A stretch of 36,420 nucleotides of DNA, from positions 1-36,420 of the forward strand of contig JAZDEQ010000060.1 in NCBI GenBank assembly GCA_043808565.1. Direction: 5' to 3'. Each line of letters starts with the position of its first letter. The first letter of the stretch is position 1. The notes under the pieces were generated by a model. It did no database searches and had not been told where the DNA came from. It saw only the letters and a program-made list of their open reading frames with translations. This document shows positions 1 to 5,758 of this stretch, in pieces. Source of the stretch: UBA12403 sp043808565 (GTDB lineage: Bacteria > Patescibacteriota > Patescibacteriia > UBA9934 > GWF2-40-263). Position numbers and translations under genes: made by a program.

Positions 1-265
1 AGGATCGGGAATAGATGAAAAAAATTCAAACAAAGTTCCTCCAAATTGCATAAAACATGGTCTTATTGACCATGTTTTATGATACCAGTTTTTTAAAATT
101 TTGCTAAGTTTAGGTGAAATTAAGATGCGTTAGCCCTGGGTTGTCTAGTGGGTTGGAGTTGGTAACTTTGTTTGATAAGAATTTAAAAAGGAAGACAAGT
201 TAAGCAAAATCTGATAAGATTTTTGTGGTACAAAATATTTTTTTAAGTTAATTTAGAGTAACTGT
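1..265. other. Non-coding stretch upstream of the BtrH-like gene
   Basis: No convincing gene is seen here. The main structure is a perfect hairpin, listed separately. A possible extended -10 box (TGGTACAAA, around 226-234) lies about 30 bases before the first gene, but I see no matching -35 box, so its promoter is uncertain. Confidence 0.5.
49..81. repeat. Perfect 14-bp hairpin
   Basis: CATAAAACATGGTC (49-62) and GACCATGTTTTATG (68-81) are exact reverse complements around the 5-base loop TTATT. The only T-run lies inside the stem, so it is a weak match to an intrinsic terminator. It may end a gene to the left of the window, or be a repeat. Confidence 0.6.
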
Positions 266-1252
266 ATGGCAAATATAATCAAAAACCTTAAACCATTTAA
301 CGGTCAACATTGCGAAACTACTGCAACCGGTTCGCTTCTTAATCATCTTGGAATTGAATTTTCAGAACCAATGCTTTTTGGTTTAGGTGAAGGATTGGGT
401 TTTATTTTCTGGAATATGAAAATAATGGATTTTCCTTTTATCGGCGGAAGAATAAAACCAGACGTTTTAACCAAAAATCTTGCTCGAAATTTAAATTTAA
501 AATTGGAGGTTAAAGAAACCTCGTCAATAAAAACAGCCTGGGAAAATGTTAAAAATAATATTGATAAAAATATTGCCGTTGGTTTAAAGTTGGATTGTTA
601 TCATTTAGACTATTTTACAAATAAAATACATTTTGCTGGTCATTATGTGGCTTGTTATGGATATGATAATGATTTTGCATATTTGATTGATACAAAATCA
701 CAGGGTGGTAAAGTAAAAACATCTTTAAAAAATCTTGAGTTGGCAAGAAGCGAAACGGGTCCAATGTCATCGAAAAATTTAAGTTATACAATTCAAGATT
801 TGAAAAAAGGTTTTGATCTTAAGAAAGCTATAGTTGTTGCTATAAAAAATAATGCCAAAGATTATCTGAATCCGCCAATTAAAAATATTGGTTACAAAGG
901 CGTGTTGAAGGCAAGCGAGGAAATAAAAAAATGGTTTAAAAATAGCAAGGACGTTTCTGGTGATTTTAAAACGACCGCCATGTTAATGGAAAAGGCCGGG
1001 ACGGGCGGAGCAATTTTTAGAAATCTATACCGAGACTTTTTAAAAGAAAGTTATGGATTATTGAAAATAGAAAAACTAAATGAAGCTTATAAGATGTTTG
1101 TTGAAATAGCGATTTTATGGACAAAAGTTGCAAACTTATTCGAAAAAACAGCCGAAACTAAAAATATTGAATATATTAATCAAGCTTCAGAAATTTTAGT
1201 TGATTTATCAAAAAAAGAAAAAACCGCGATGGAGTTATTGTTAAAAATATAA
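266..1252 (+). CDS. BtrH_N-like cysteine peptidase/acyltransferase-fold protein
   Basis: This 328-residue protein resembles the BtrH N-terminal domain family, often paired with a DUF4872-type C-terminal part. The founding member BtrH transfers an acyl group from a carrier protein during butirosin synthesis, and the fold is related to C39-like cysteine peptidases. The sequence shows a likely nucleophile Cys16 in GQHCETTA near the N-terminus, His126 in GHYVACYG and Asp142 in LIDT, which fit a Cys-His-Asp triad. The C-terminal half (about 200-328) is predicted helical and lysine-rich. No signal peptide is visible, so it is probably cytoplasmic. It sits 33 bases upstream of a small membrane protein in the same direction. 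The substrate cannot be inferred, and no carrier protein or biosynthetic genes are nearby. Family call fairly confident; function unknown. Confidence 0.65.
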   Translation: MANIIKNLKPFNGQHCETTATGSLLNHLGIEFSEPMLFGLGEGLGFIFWNMKIMDFPFIGGRIKPDVLTKNLARNLNLKLEVKETSSIKTAWENVKNNIDKNIAVGLKLDCYHLDYFTNKIHFAGHYVACYGYDNDFAYLIDTKSQGGKVKTSLKNLELARSETGPMSSKNLSYTIQDLKKGFDLKKAIVVAIKNNAKDYLNPPIKNIGYKGVLKASEEIKKWFKNSKDVSGDFKTTAMLMEKAGTGGAIFRNLYRDFLKESYGLLKIEKLNEAYKMFVEIAILWTKVANLFEKTAETKNIEYINQASEILVDLSKKEKTAMELLLKI

Positions 1253-1285
1253 AGGCGAGATAAACAAAAAAATACGTCTAATTGT

Positions 1286-1663
1286 ATGAATATAATAACT
1301 ATATTTTACATAATCAACATTACTCTTCTGCTTTTACACGAAATCGAATCTGCTTTTCAAAAAGAGTGGGAATTATTAAAATTACCGGGAAAAATAACCG
1401 GATTTTTATTTCTTCATGTTCCAATAATTTTATTACTTTTGTATGGGTTAGTAAAAACCATGGATGGTTCATTACTCGGATTAATTTTCGGAATATTGGC
1501 GGGCGTTGGTGGCTTAATGCCTTTTATAATTCACAAGATATTTTTTAAAAATGACACCTTTTTTAATCTCCTTATTTCGAATATCATCATTTACTTGAAT
1601 GCTATTTTCGGAATTATTTTAATAATTTTGTGTGTGATTTTTTATTTAAATGAATTATCGTGA
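1286..1663 (+). CDS. Small four-helix membrane protein (DUF6713-like)
   Basis: This 125-residue protein consists of four hydrophobic segments (about residues 2-20, 38-60, 63-83 and 93-122). The polar first loop carries HEIESAFQKEWELL followed by LPG. The short His-Glu motif at the end of the first helix, the WE motif and the Pro-Gly before helix 2 recall a small uncharacterised membrane family (DUF6713 type); this rests on memory of the motif. No catalytic role can be assigned. It lies directly after the BtrH-like gene and is probably co-transcribed with it. A second frame covering 1282-1548 is a shadow. Confidence 0.6.
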   Translation: MNIITIFYIINITLLLLHEIESAFQKEWELLKLPGKITGFLFLHVPIILLLLYGLVKTMDGSLLGLIFGILAGVGGLMPFIIHKIFFKNDTFFNLLISNIIIYLNAIFGIILIILCVIFYLNELS

Positions 1664-1741
1664 CAGCAAAACCGATATGGTATCTAGTGGAGCAGAAAAA
1701 GTTTCTTACTCGAAGGATTATTTTTGATCGAGTCAAAAAGG

Positions 1742-1769
1742 TTGACATTTTTTTTATTTGTGGTAATAT
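1742..1769 (+). promoter_or_regulatory. Promoter of the peptidase leader
   Basis: A perfect -35 box TTGACA (1742-1747) is followed after 16 bases by TAATAT (1764-1769). Transcription would start near 1776, about a dozen bases before the leader-peptide ATG at 1789. It drives the leader and the peptidase gene at 1940. Confidence 0.65.
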
Positions 1770-1788
1770 CTTTTTATTCAAATTTGTT

Positions 1789-1884
1789 ATGAATTTAACT
1801 CAAAAACAACCATTCGCTACCACTTCAAAAATGATGATGGTTATGATGAACCTTTTGGCGAAGGATTGTTTTGCAATATTGTAA
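1789..1884 (+). CDS. Putative Met-rich leader peptide
   Basis: A 31-codon frame starts about 13 bases after the predicted transcription start. It is the 3' part of a longer chance frame open from 1660, but the promoter lies inside that frame, so only the ATG at 1789 would be on the transcript. Codons 15-20 are ATG ATG ATG GTT ATG ATG (Met-Met-Met-Val-Met-Met, 1831-1848). The following codons Leu-Ala-Lys (1855-1863) overlap the 5' arm of the antiterminator. The frame ends at TAA 1882-1884, just before the terminator. No SD is visible, as for most genes here. This matches the layout of amino-acid attenuator leader peptides; translation is unproven. Confidence 0.45.
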   Translation: MNLTQKQPFATTSKMMMVMMNLLAKDCFAIL

Positions 1885-1931
1885 ATTAAAACCGTAATTG
1901 CAAACCTTCGCCTTAAACGCGGAGGTTTTTT
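1810..1931 (+). promoter_or_regulatory. Candidate transcription attenuator (regions 1-4)
   Basis: Four segments can pair alternately. Region 1, CCATTCGC (1810-1817), can pair weakly with region 2, GGCGAAGG (1857-1864). Region 2 is the exact reverse complement of region 3, CCTTCGCC (1905-1912), and that stem is extended by TTTGCAAT and ATTGCAAA (8 bp, ending at 1904). Region 3 also forms the 5' side of the terminator with region 4, GCGGAGG (1919-1925). So 2:3 excludes 3:4. A ribosome held on the Met codons (1831-1848) would leave region 2 free for antitermination. One that reaches the stop codon would mask region 2 and favour termination. GGAGG (1921-1925) is also hidden in the terminator stem, so translation could be affected too. 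Confidence 0.55.
1903..1931 (+). terminator. Intrinsic terminator in the leader
   Basis: AACCTTCGC (1903-1911) pairs with GCGGAGGTT (1919-1927) with one G-T wobble around a 7-base loop, and the T-run ends at 1931. It lies only 8 bases before the peptidase ATG, so it must be conditional or inefficient if the gene is expressed from the promoter at 1742. Confidence 0.7.
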
Positions 1932-1939
1932 AATTATTT

Positions 1940-3010
1940 ATGTTACCACTAGCGGCAGAATTATTCTTGCAATTAACCAAAATCCCAAGTCCGTCGGGTA
2001 AAGAAGCATTACTTCGAGATTTTTTGTTGGCCTATTTAAAAAAATATTCGATTACCTGTTATACGGACCGTGCCGGAAATTTGATTGCCAAACTGCCAGG
2101 TTGGGGTCAACCATTAATTTTGAGTTCCCATCTTGATACTGTAAGTCCTTGCGTTGGAATTAAAACGCAAATAAAAAATGGCGTCATTCATTCAAAAGGA
2201 GACACAATTCTGGGAGCGGATGATAAAGCCGGCGTCGCCAGTACCCTTGCCTTAATAACAAAATTAACAGAAGAAAAGTTACAACATCGTCCTTTGGAAT
2301 TAATTTTTTCTGTAAAAGAAGAAGTTGGTTGTTTGGGCGTAAAGCGTTTGGAATATAAATTGATACGCGGACGTCAAGCTGTCGTTATTGATCGCTCCGC
2401 TCCTGTAAACTCAATAACTTTATCAGCCCCATTTATTAATAGAGTAGAAATTATTTGTCATGGTCGAGCCGCACATATAGTTAGATCAAGCGAAGGTATA
2501 AGCGCGATTACGATTTTGGTAAATTTTATTAATCAAATAAATAAAAAAATAATAAAAGGGAGTATCAGTGGTATCGGATTAATAAATGGCGGCAGTGTCT
2601 TTAATGTTGTTCCTGAAAAAGCAATGGCCGTTGGTGAGATTCGGGCTCTAAAGAGAATGAATTTAAAAAAAGAATTAAAGCGTTGGCAAAGTTTAGCTAA
2701 TCAAATAGTAAAAAAACAAGGCGGAAAAATAATTTTGAAAAGTGAGTTATTGATTCGAGGATATTCAATTAAAAAAGATAATGCATTTGTAAAAACTGTC
2801 AGTAAAGCAATTATGCAAGCCGGTCTTGATACTGTTTATTCTGCTGCTTTGGGTGCAAGTGATGCCAATGTGTTTAATCAACACGGAATAGTTGCTATCC
2901 CTATCGGACAAGGAAGAACTGGAGCACATAGTTTGAAAGAAGCGATACCTATTAAAGCGTTTATTGATACAGAAAAAATTTTAATTAATTTAGTCACCAA
3001 TATTCAATGA
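1940..3010 (+). CDS. M20-family metallopeptidase (PepT-like)
   Basis: This 356-residue zinc peptidase of the M20 family most resembles tripeptidase T-like enzymes, which release N-terminal residues from short peptides in the cytoplasm. Metal and catalytic motifs are in the expected order: SSHLDTV (His64, Asp66), GADDKAG (Asp94), the KEEVG pair (Glu127, Glu128), VIDR (Asp151) and a C-terminal GAHS histidine. The lid/dimerisation domain lies between about 165 and 275 (CHGRAAH near its start). Length is slightly below the usual 400 residues but no motif is missing. It has its own promoter and a leader with attenuator geometry. For an amino-acid-scavenging organism, raising peptidase expression during amino-acid shortage would be sensible; this link is inference. 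Confidence 0.85.
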   Translation: MLPLAAELFLQLTKIPSPSGKEALLRDFLLAYLKKYSITCYTDRAGNLIAKLPGWGQPLILSSHLDTVSPCVGIKTQIKNGVIHSKGDTILGADDKAGVASTLALITKLTEEKLQHRPLELIFSVKEEVGCLGVKRLEYKLIRGRQAVVIDRSAPVNSITLSAPFINRVEIICHGRAAHIVRSSEGISAITILVNFINQINKKIIKGSISGIGLINGGSVFNVVPEKAMAVGEIRALKRMNLKKELKRWQSLANQIVKKQGGKIILKSELLIRGYSIKKDNAFVKTVSKAIMQAGLDTVYSAALGASDANVFNQHGIVAIPIGQGRTGAHSLKEAIPIKAFIDTEKILINLVTNIQ

Positions 3011-3032
3011 GAAATTAAAATGTTTCCGGACA

Positions 3033-3108
3033 AACAAATGGGTCAGCTCACACTGGAAGATTCCTTCGAAGGTCTTTCGTGGTGGCGACTTTTGCTGACC
3101 CATTTGTT
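3033..3108. repeat. 15-bp perfect inverted repeat in a 5' leader
   Basis: AACAAATGGGTCAGC (3033-3047) and GCTGACCCATTTGTT (3094-3108) are exact reverse complements separated by 46 bases. In RNA the intervening loop holds the antiterminator arm (3056-3066), so the hairpin could interact with that switch or form a pseudoknot. Confidence 0.7.
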
Positions 3109-3164
3109 CGCTATCAATTTGAAAGATCTTCCAAGGAGTCTTCTCATGGTGGGGAGACTTTTTG
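3056..3164 (+). promoter_or_regulatory. Second candidate attenuator
   Basis: GAAGATTCCTT (3056-3066) can pair with AAGGAGTCTTC (3133-3143), 11 bp with one G-U. The same 3' segment is the 5' arm of a terminator-like hairpin, AGTCTTCTC (3137-3145) with GGGGAGACT (3151-3159) around a 5-base loop, followed by TTTTT to 3163. The two pairings exclude each other. A third option pairs CCTTCGAAGGTCTTTC (3063-3078) with 3121-3136, 16 positions with one mismatch and one wobble. The gene at 3190 follows directly. The trigger is unknown. Confidence 0.5.
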
Positions 3165-3189
3165 TGCGAAAAACTGTGGGAGAACAAAA

Positions 3190-4092
3190 ATGGATAACAG
3201 TATCCAGGCGATTCAAGTTGGTCCGTGGAGTTTCAATAAATCAGAGCAGACGGAGGTAATGTCGATAGACATACAAAAATACCTCCGCGGGGTTATTGAA
3301 AACTGGGCGAGTGTCTTCATTTGGGAGAATACATACGTGCGTCGCCACTGTCACGTTCCTTCACTTCTTGTCCGTGTGGATTGCGTCCCTACGACAAACG
3401 GAGTAGGAATCTATGAAATCGAGGAGCGACCGGGCGGGGTTGGTTTAACACAAGCGGTCAATTCTCAGTTTACCGGCCTGCTCGCAAAAACGGAGGCCGG
3501 CTGGCCGGAGTTTGGAATCGTCGTGAGTCCTCGTCGCAAGGATGGCACCGACGATTTCTTGTGGCGGCCAACTGTAAATCCCGAAACATACCAAGGCGCT
3601 CTTCTTATTCGGGCCGATCCAGATGAGAAAGAATTTCATAATCTGGCTCTCCGTAGCATTTCGTCGCTTTGTTCTAAAGGTGACAAAAGTTATGGTATCG
3701 AGTTGGGATGGTGGAAATCTGTGGAGCGCCAAGAGGAACTTCCTTGGGACGAAGGTTTTTGTCTCAAACCTCTTCAATCGTCCAAGTGTGAAGGAGTCCA
3801 TATTTTTCCACCAAAAGGAGCACGGTCCTCGCTTGGCGGATCAACATGCGGACAAATTCGCCAAGAACTTAGACAAAGACACGAAATGTACTGCCAGCCG
3901 TATATTCATCCCAAGCTTTGGGATAATGATGGGGTTCAGTACTTTGGAATCTGGCGGGCTTTCTTCGGACACGATCTTATCCATCGTTCTTGGACGCCAT
4001 TAGGAGGTGTTTGGAACGCTGTTCCGAATTCCTTGCGAGTACACGGAGGAAAGCACGCTGTTTTTGGTCCACTTGTTCTTGCGGGTCGTTGA
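3190..4092 (+). CDS. Unrecognised 300-residue protein, GC-richer than its neighbours
   Basis: The start at 3190 is chosen because GGGAGA (3178-3183) lies 6 bases before this ATG; an in-frame GTG at 3079 would read through the leader hairpins. I do not recognise the protein. It has a conserved-looking stretch YEIEERPGG (about residues 86-94), SPRRKDGTDD, FCLKP, MYCQPYIHP, RAFFGHD and a C-terminal GGVWNAVPNSLRVHGGKH. The order KP, QPYI, R-F-F, then Gly-Gly-x-Trp-Asn is loosely reminiscent of ATP-grasp ligases, but I cannot confirm this. No membrane segment or signal peptide is seen. An attenuator-like leader precedes it and a GC-rich terminator follows it, so it is a self-contained unit, possibly acquired by transfer. 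Alternative frames in 3445-4184 are shadows. Confidence 0.6.
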   Translation: MDNSIQAIQVGPWSFNKSEQTEVMSIDIQKYLRGVIENWASVFIWENTYVRRHCHVPSLLVRVDCVPTTNGVGIYEIEERPGGVGLTQAVNSQFTGLLAKTEAGWPEFGIVVSPRRKDGTDDFLWRPTVNPETYQGALLIRADPDEKEFHNLALRSISSLCSKGDKSYGIELGWWKSVERQEELPWDEGFCLKPLQSSKCEGVHIFPPKGARSSLGGSTCGQIRQELRQRHEMYCQPYIHPKLWDNDGVQYFGIWRAFFGHDLIHRSWTPLGGVWNAVPNSLRVHGGKHAVFGPLVLAGR

Positions 4093-4132
4093 CCAATTCG
4101 CCACTCAGACAACTCGGTTTCTTGAAGACCGT

Positions 4133-4166
4133 ACCCCGTACACATAGTTGCGCGGGGTTTTCTTTT
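4133..4166 (+). terminator. Intrinsic terminator after the 300-residue protein
   Basis: ACCCCG (4133-4138) pairs with CGGGGT (4153-4158) and a T-rich run follows to 4166. Confidence 0.65.
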
Positions 4167-4477
4167 TTCAAAAAAAGCCGTTGAGAATTATTAGTTATCT
4201 AACATACTTGTTATGTATTTTCGATTAAATGAAATGAGACACCCAAAAAACACTAAAAAACCCAATATCTTCTCTATAATAAGCAAAAAATGCTTGAAAA
4301 ATGAGACAGTCTTAAAACGCGTTAAAAGTGTCTCATTTGTCTCATTTCAAAAGTTCTATGCGACCCGCCTGCGTCCGGGACTACGGCGGGCAAGCCGGAA
4401 CAGGGGTGGTTGGCTGGTGGGAAATCGCTCGGAATCGCTCTAAAAGGCGCAAGCGAGACCGGAGCGCAGAACCAAAG
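4167..4477. other. Non-coding region with ATGAGACA repeats and a GC-rich palindrome
   Basis: No credible gene is seen. ATGAGACA occurs at 4234-4241 and 4301-4308, and its complement TGTCTCAT at 4329-4336 and 4338-4345. Segment 4299-4308 pairs perfectly with 4329-4338 (10 bp). A TATAAT sits at 4275-4280 without an obvious -35 box. From about 4360 the base composition turns GC-rich with a palindrome of the type CCGCCTGCG...CGGCGGGC (4366-4392). Together with the terminator at 4478-4512 this could be a small RNA of roughly 230 bases, but nothing proves it. Confidence 0.4.
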
Positions 4478-4512
4478 AAAAAACACCTAACAAGTAAGGT
4501 TAGGTGTTTTTT
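4478..4512. terminator. Bidirectional terminator
   Basis: ACACCTAAC (4483-4491) and GTTAGGTGT (4499-4507) form a perfect 9-bp stem with a 7-base loop, flanked by A6 on the left and T6 on the right. It ends the metallothionein operon on the reverse strand and could stop forward transcription too. Confidence 0.85.
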
Positions 4513-4523
4513 CTTTAATGTTT

Positions 4524-4676
4524 TTATTTACCACACTGACAATCATTGCCGCAAGCGCAATTGGTGTCTTTTGGACACTCGCACTTACCTTCACACTTAC
4601 ATTCTTTGTTTTCGGCACCACATTGGCAGTTGCAGTCACAACCGCAACCGCAGACACATTTTTTTTCGTTTCCCAT
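4524..4676 (-). CDS. Metallothionein-like 50-residue Cys-rich protein
   Basis: The reverse strand encodes 50 residues from ATG 4676-4674 to TAA at 4524. Fifteen are cysteines, almost all in Cys-X-Cys spacing: seven alternating cysteines at residues 7-19, then pairs at 26/28, 32/34, 40/42 and 46/48. There is a single aromatic-free linker between clusters (AENKE), no hydrophobic core and many Lys/Glu/Asp residues. This is the hallmark of a metallothionein, a soluble protein that sequesters Cu(I), Zn(II) or Cd(II) through thiolate clusters. It is the last gene of the csoR operon, 22 bases after the membrane protein, and is followed by a strong terminator. Copper is the most likely metal because of the CsoR neighbour. 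It does not obviously match the histidine-containing cyanobacterial SmtA type. Real gene: very likely. Confidence 0.85.
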   Translation of the reverse strand: MGNEKKCVCGCGCDCNCQCGAENKECKCEGKCECPKDTNCACGNDCQCGK

Positions 4677-4698
4677 ATTTTTTCATTTAAGAATTATT

Positions 4699-5304
4699 TT
4701 AGTTAATTATTTTAAAAGTTTGAAATATTTCCAGATTTTGTATTTGCTCTGGTGAGGTCTTGGTTGGCTCATAACTTATATTAAAAATATTCGGCAGTTG
4801 AAAATTAACCGTTTCGATACCAGGATCTTTTTTAAGTTCATCGATAATTAGGGCCGCGTGTCCAGAGCAGGGAATACTAATAGCTATGGATAGGTTTGTT
4901 GATTGCTCGCTGGCGGAAACGGTTGTGGTTTTGAATAAACCATTAATCGTGGCTGGGAAAATAAAGAAGATTAAGAGAGCGTTAGTAGCAATAGTGACCG
5001 TGAATAAAATCGAAAGATATCGCCATTTATTTTTTATTCCAGCTAAACATAATTGGTTGGTCTTTTTAAGATAAACTACGGCCGATAAGGTAGCAAACAA
5101 TAATGATAAACCAATCAACAGCGGGAAAATAAAAGGAACCAAGAGAACTTTTTTGGTTAAAGCTGTAGCTCCGGTCGCGCCAATAACCGAAAGAGTAATA
5201 AATAACAAACAAAAAGAGTGGGGAATCAATCCAGCCAGAAGGCCAGAGATTACTCCGGTTTTTTGGTGGCGATTAGACGAACAGCAGGTAGTTGGATTTT
5301 CCAT
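4699..5304 (-). CDS. Membrane protein with C-terminal HMA-like domain (metal handling)
   Basis: This 201-residue protein begins with a Cys pair (TTCCSSNRH, residues 5-13). Three hydrophobic segments follow at about 17-46, 54-78 and 94-118. The C-terminal part (about 137-201) has the beta-alpha-beta pattern of a heavy-metal-associated domain (SIAISIPCSGHAALII ... ISYEPTKTSPEQI). The usual GMxCxxC metal loop is replaced by IPCSGHA, with one Cys and one His. The layout, a MerT-like membrane part with a Cys pair plus a MerP-like tail, suggests a metal transporter or metal-sensing membrane protein. It lies 6 bases after csoR and upstream of the metallothionein, so copper is the likely substrate by context. 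Direction of transport cannot be told from sequence. Confidence 0.65.
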   Translation of the reverse strand: MENPTTCCSSNRHQKTGVISGLLAGLIPHSFCLLFITLSVIGATGATALTKKVLLVPFIFPLLIGLSLLFATLSAVVYLKKTNQLCLAGIKNKWRYLSILFTVTIATNALLIFFIFPATINGLFKTTTVSASEQSTNLSIAISIPCSGHAALIIDELKKDPGIETVNFQLPNIFNISYEPTKTSPEQIQNLEIFQTFKIIN

Positions 5305-5310
5305 GTTATT

Positions 5311-5583
5311 TTATTTATTAAATAAATTAGTAACTTTTAAAATTTCTTCGGTCATAGCTTTTTTCTTTTTTTCATTACCTGAGGCCATGGCGTTTTTAAA
5401 ACAGGTATTAAGATGGTTTTCCATAAGCTGTTGATGGGCCGAGCGGAGTAAACCAATTACCGCCAGGTTTTGTTGCATGATGTTAATGCAGTATTCGTTA
5501 GCCTCAGACATTTGAATAATTTTATTGAGAAGGCTGTTGGCTTTTTTGAAACTGATTAAGGTTTTGGTTTTTTGATCGATCAT
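5311..5583 (-). CDS. csoR: CsoR-family copper-sensing repressor
   Basis: This 90-residue all-helical protein belongs to the CsoR/RcnR (DUF156) family of metal-responsive repressors. The copper ligand triad is visible as Cys32, His57 and Cys61; the spacing (25 and 4) equals that of Cys36, His61 and Cys65 in Mycobacterium tuberculosis CsoR. In that family Cu(I) binding releases the repressor from DNA. The length is typical. It is the first gene of a reverse-strand operon with a membrane metal protein and a metallothionein, and the divided G/C-tract operator lies just upstream, so autoregulation is expected. A role as a persulfide sensor (CstR) is less likely because the His ligand is present. 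Confidence 0.88.
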   Translation of the reverse strand: MIDQKTKTLISFKKANSLLNKIIQMSEANEYCINIMQQNLAVIGLLRSAHQQLMENHLNTCFKNAMASGNEKKKKAMTEEILKVTNLFNK

Positions 5584-5601
5584 AGGTTTAATTTATTTAG
5601 C

Positions 5602-5618
5602 ACCCCTACCTGGGGTAT
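5602..5618 (-). promoter_or_regulatory. CsoR-type operator
   Basis: ACCCC and GGGGT flank the centre TACCT (5602-5616), continuing into TATA. On the reverse strand it reads TATACCCC-AGGTA-GGGGT, the G/C-tract dyad typical of CsoR sites. It lies immediately downstream of the -10 box of the operon promoter, around the expected start of transcription. Confidence 0.7.
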
Positions 5619-5624
5619 AGGTAT

Positions 5625-5653
5625 ATACTAACATGGAGTTTTAAACTTGTCTA
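5625..5653 (-). promoter_or_regulatory. Promoter of the csoR operon
   Basis: On the reverse strand, -35 TAGACA (5653-5648) and -10 TAGTAT (5630-5625) are 17 bases apart. The start would fall at the edge of or inside the CsoR operator, which fits repression. Confidence 0.65.
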
Positions 5654-5701
5654 GGTTTATCCACCGTTCCGGATTTTTACCGGCGATTATAAATAAAGGT
5701 T

Positions 5702-5730
5702 TTGTTTTTTGGTTTAAAAAAGATTATAAT
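5702..5730 (+). promoter_or_regulatory. Promoter of the hypothetical gene at 5759
   Basis: TTGTTT (5702-5707), 17 bases, then perfect TATAAT (5725-5730). The leader would be about 22 bases. Confidence 0.6.
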
Positions 5731-5758
5731 AAATTTGTTCTTAAAAAATATAAATTAT

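Noticed and set aside
120..170. tRNA-like segment TTAGCCCTGGGTTGTC
   Set aside because: No matching acceptor or anticodon arm could be paired.
1660..1788. Open frame upstream of and in frame with the Met-rich leader
   Set aside because: It overlaps the end of the membrane-protein gene and the promoter at 1742-1769 lies inside it; only the part from 1789 is plausible.
3020..3259. Frame across the second leader with two adjacent Trp codons (3080-3085), suggesting a trp-type leader peptide
   Set aside because: It runs through the terminator and into the next gene, has no SD, and the downstream gene is not a tryptophan gene; two Trp codons alone are weak evidence.
4213..4690. Forward frames between the 300-residue gene and the csoR operon
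   Set aside because: They cross the bidirectional terminator, are antisense to the metallothionein gene and have irregular composition.
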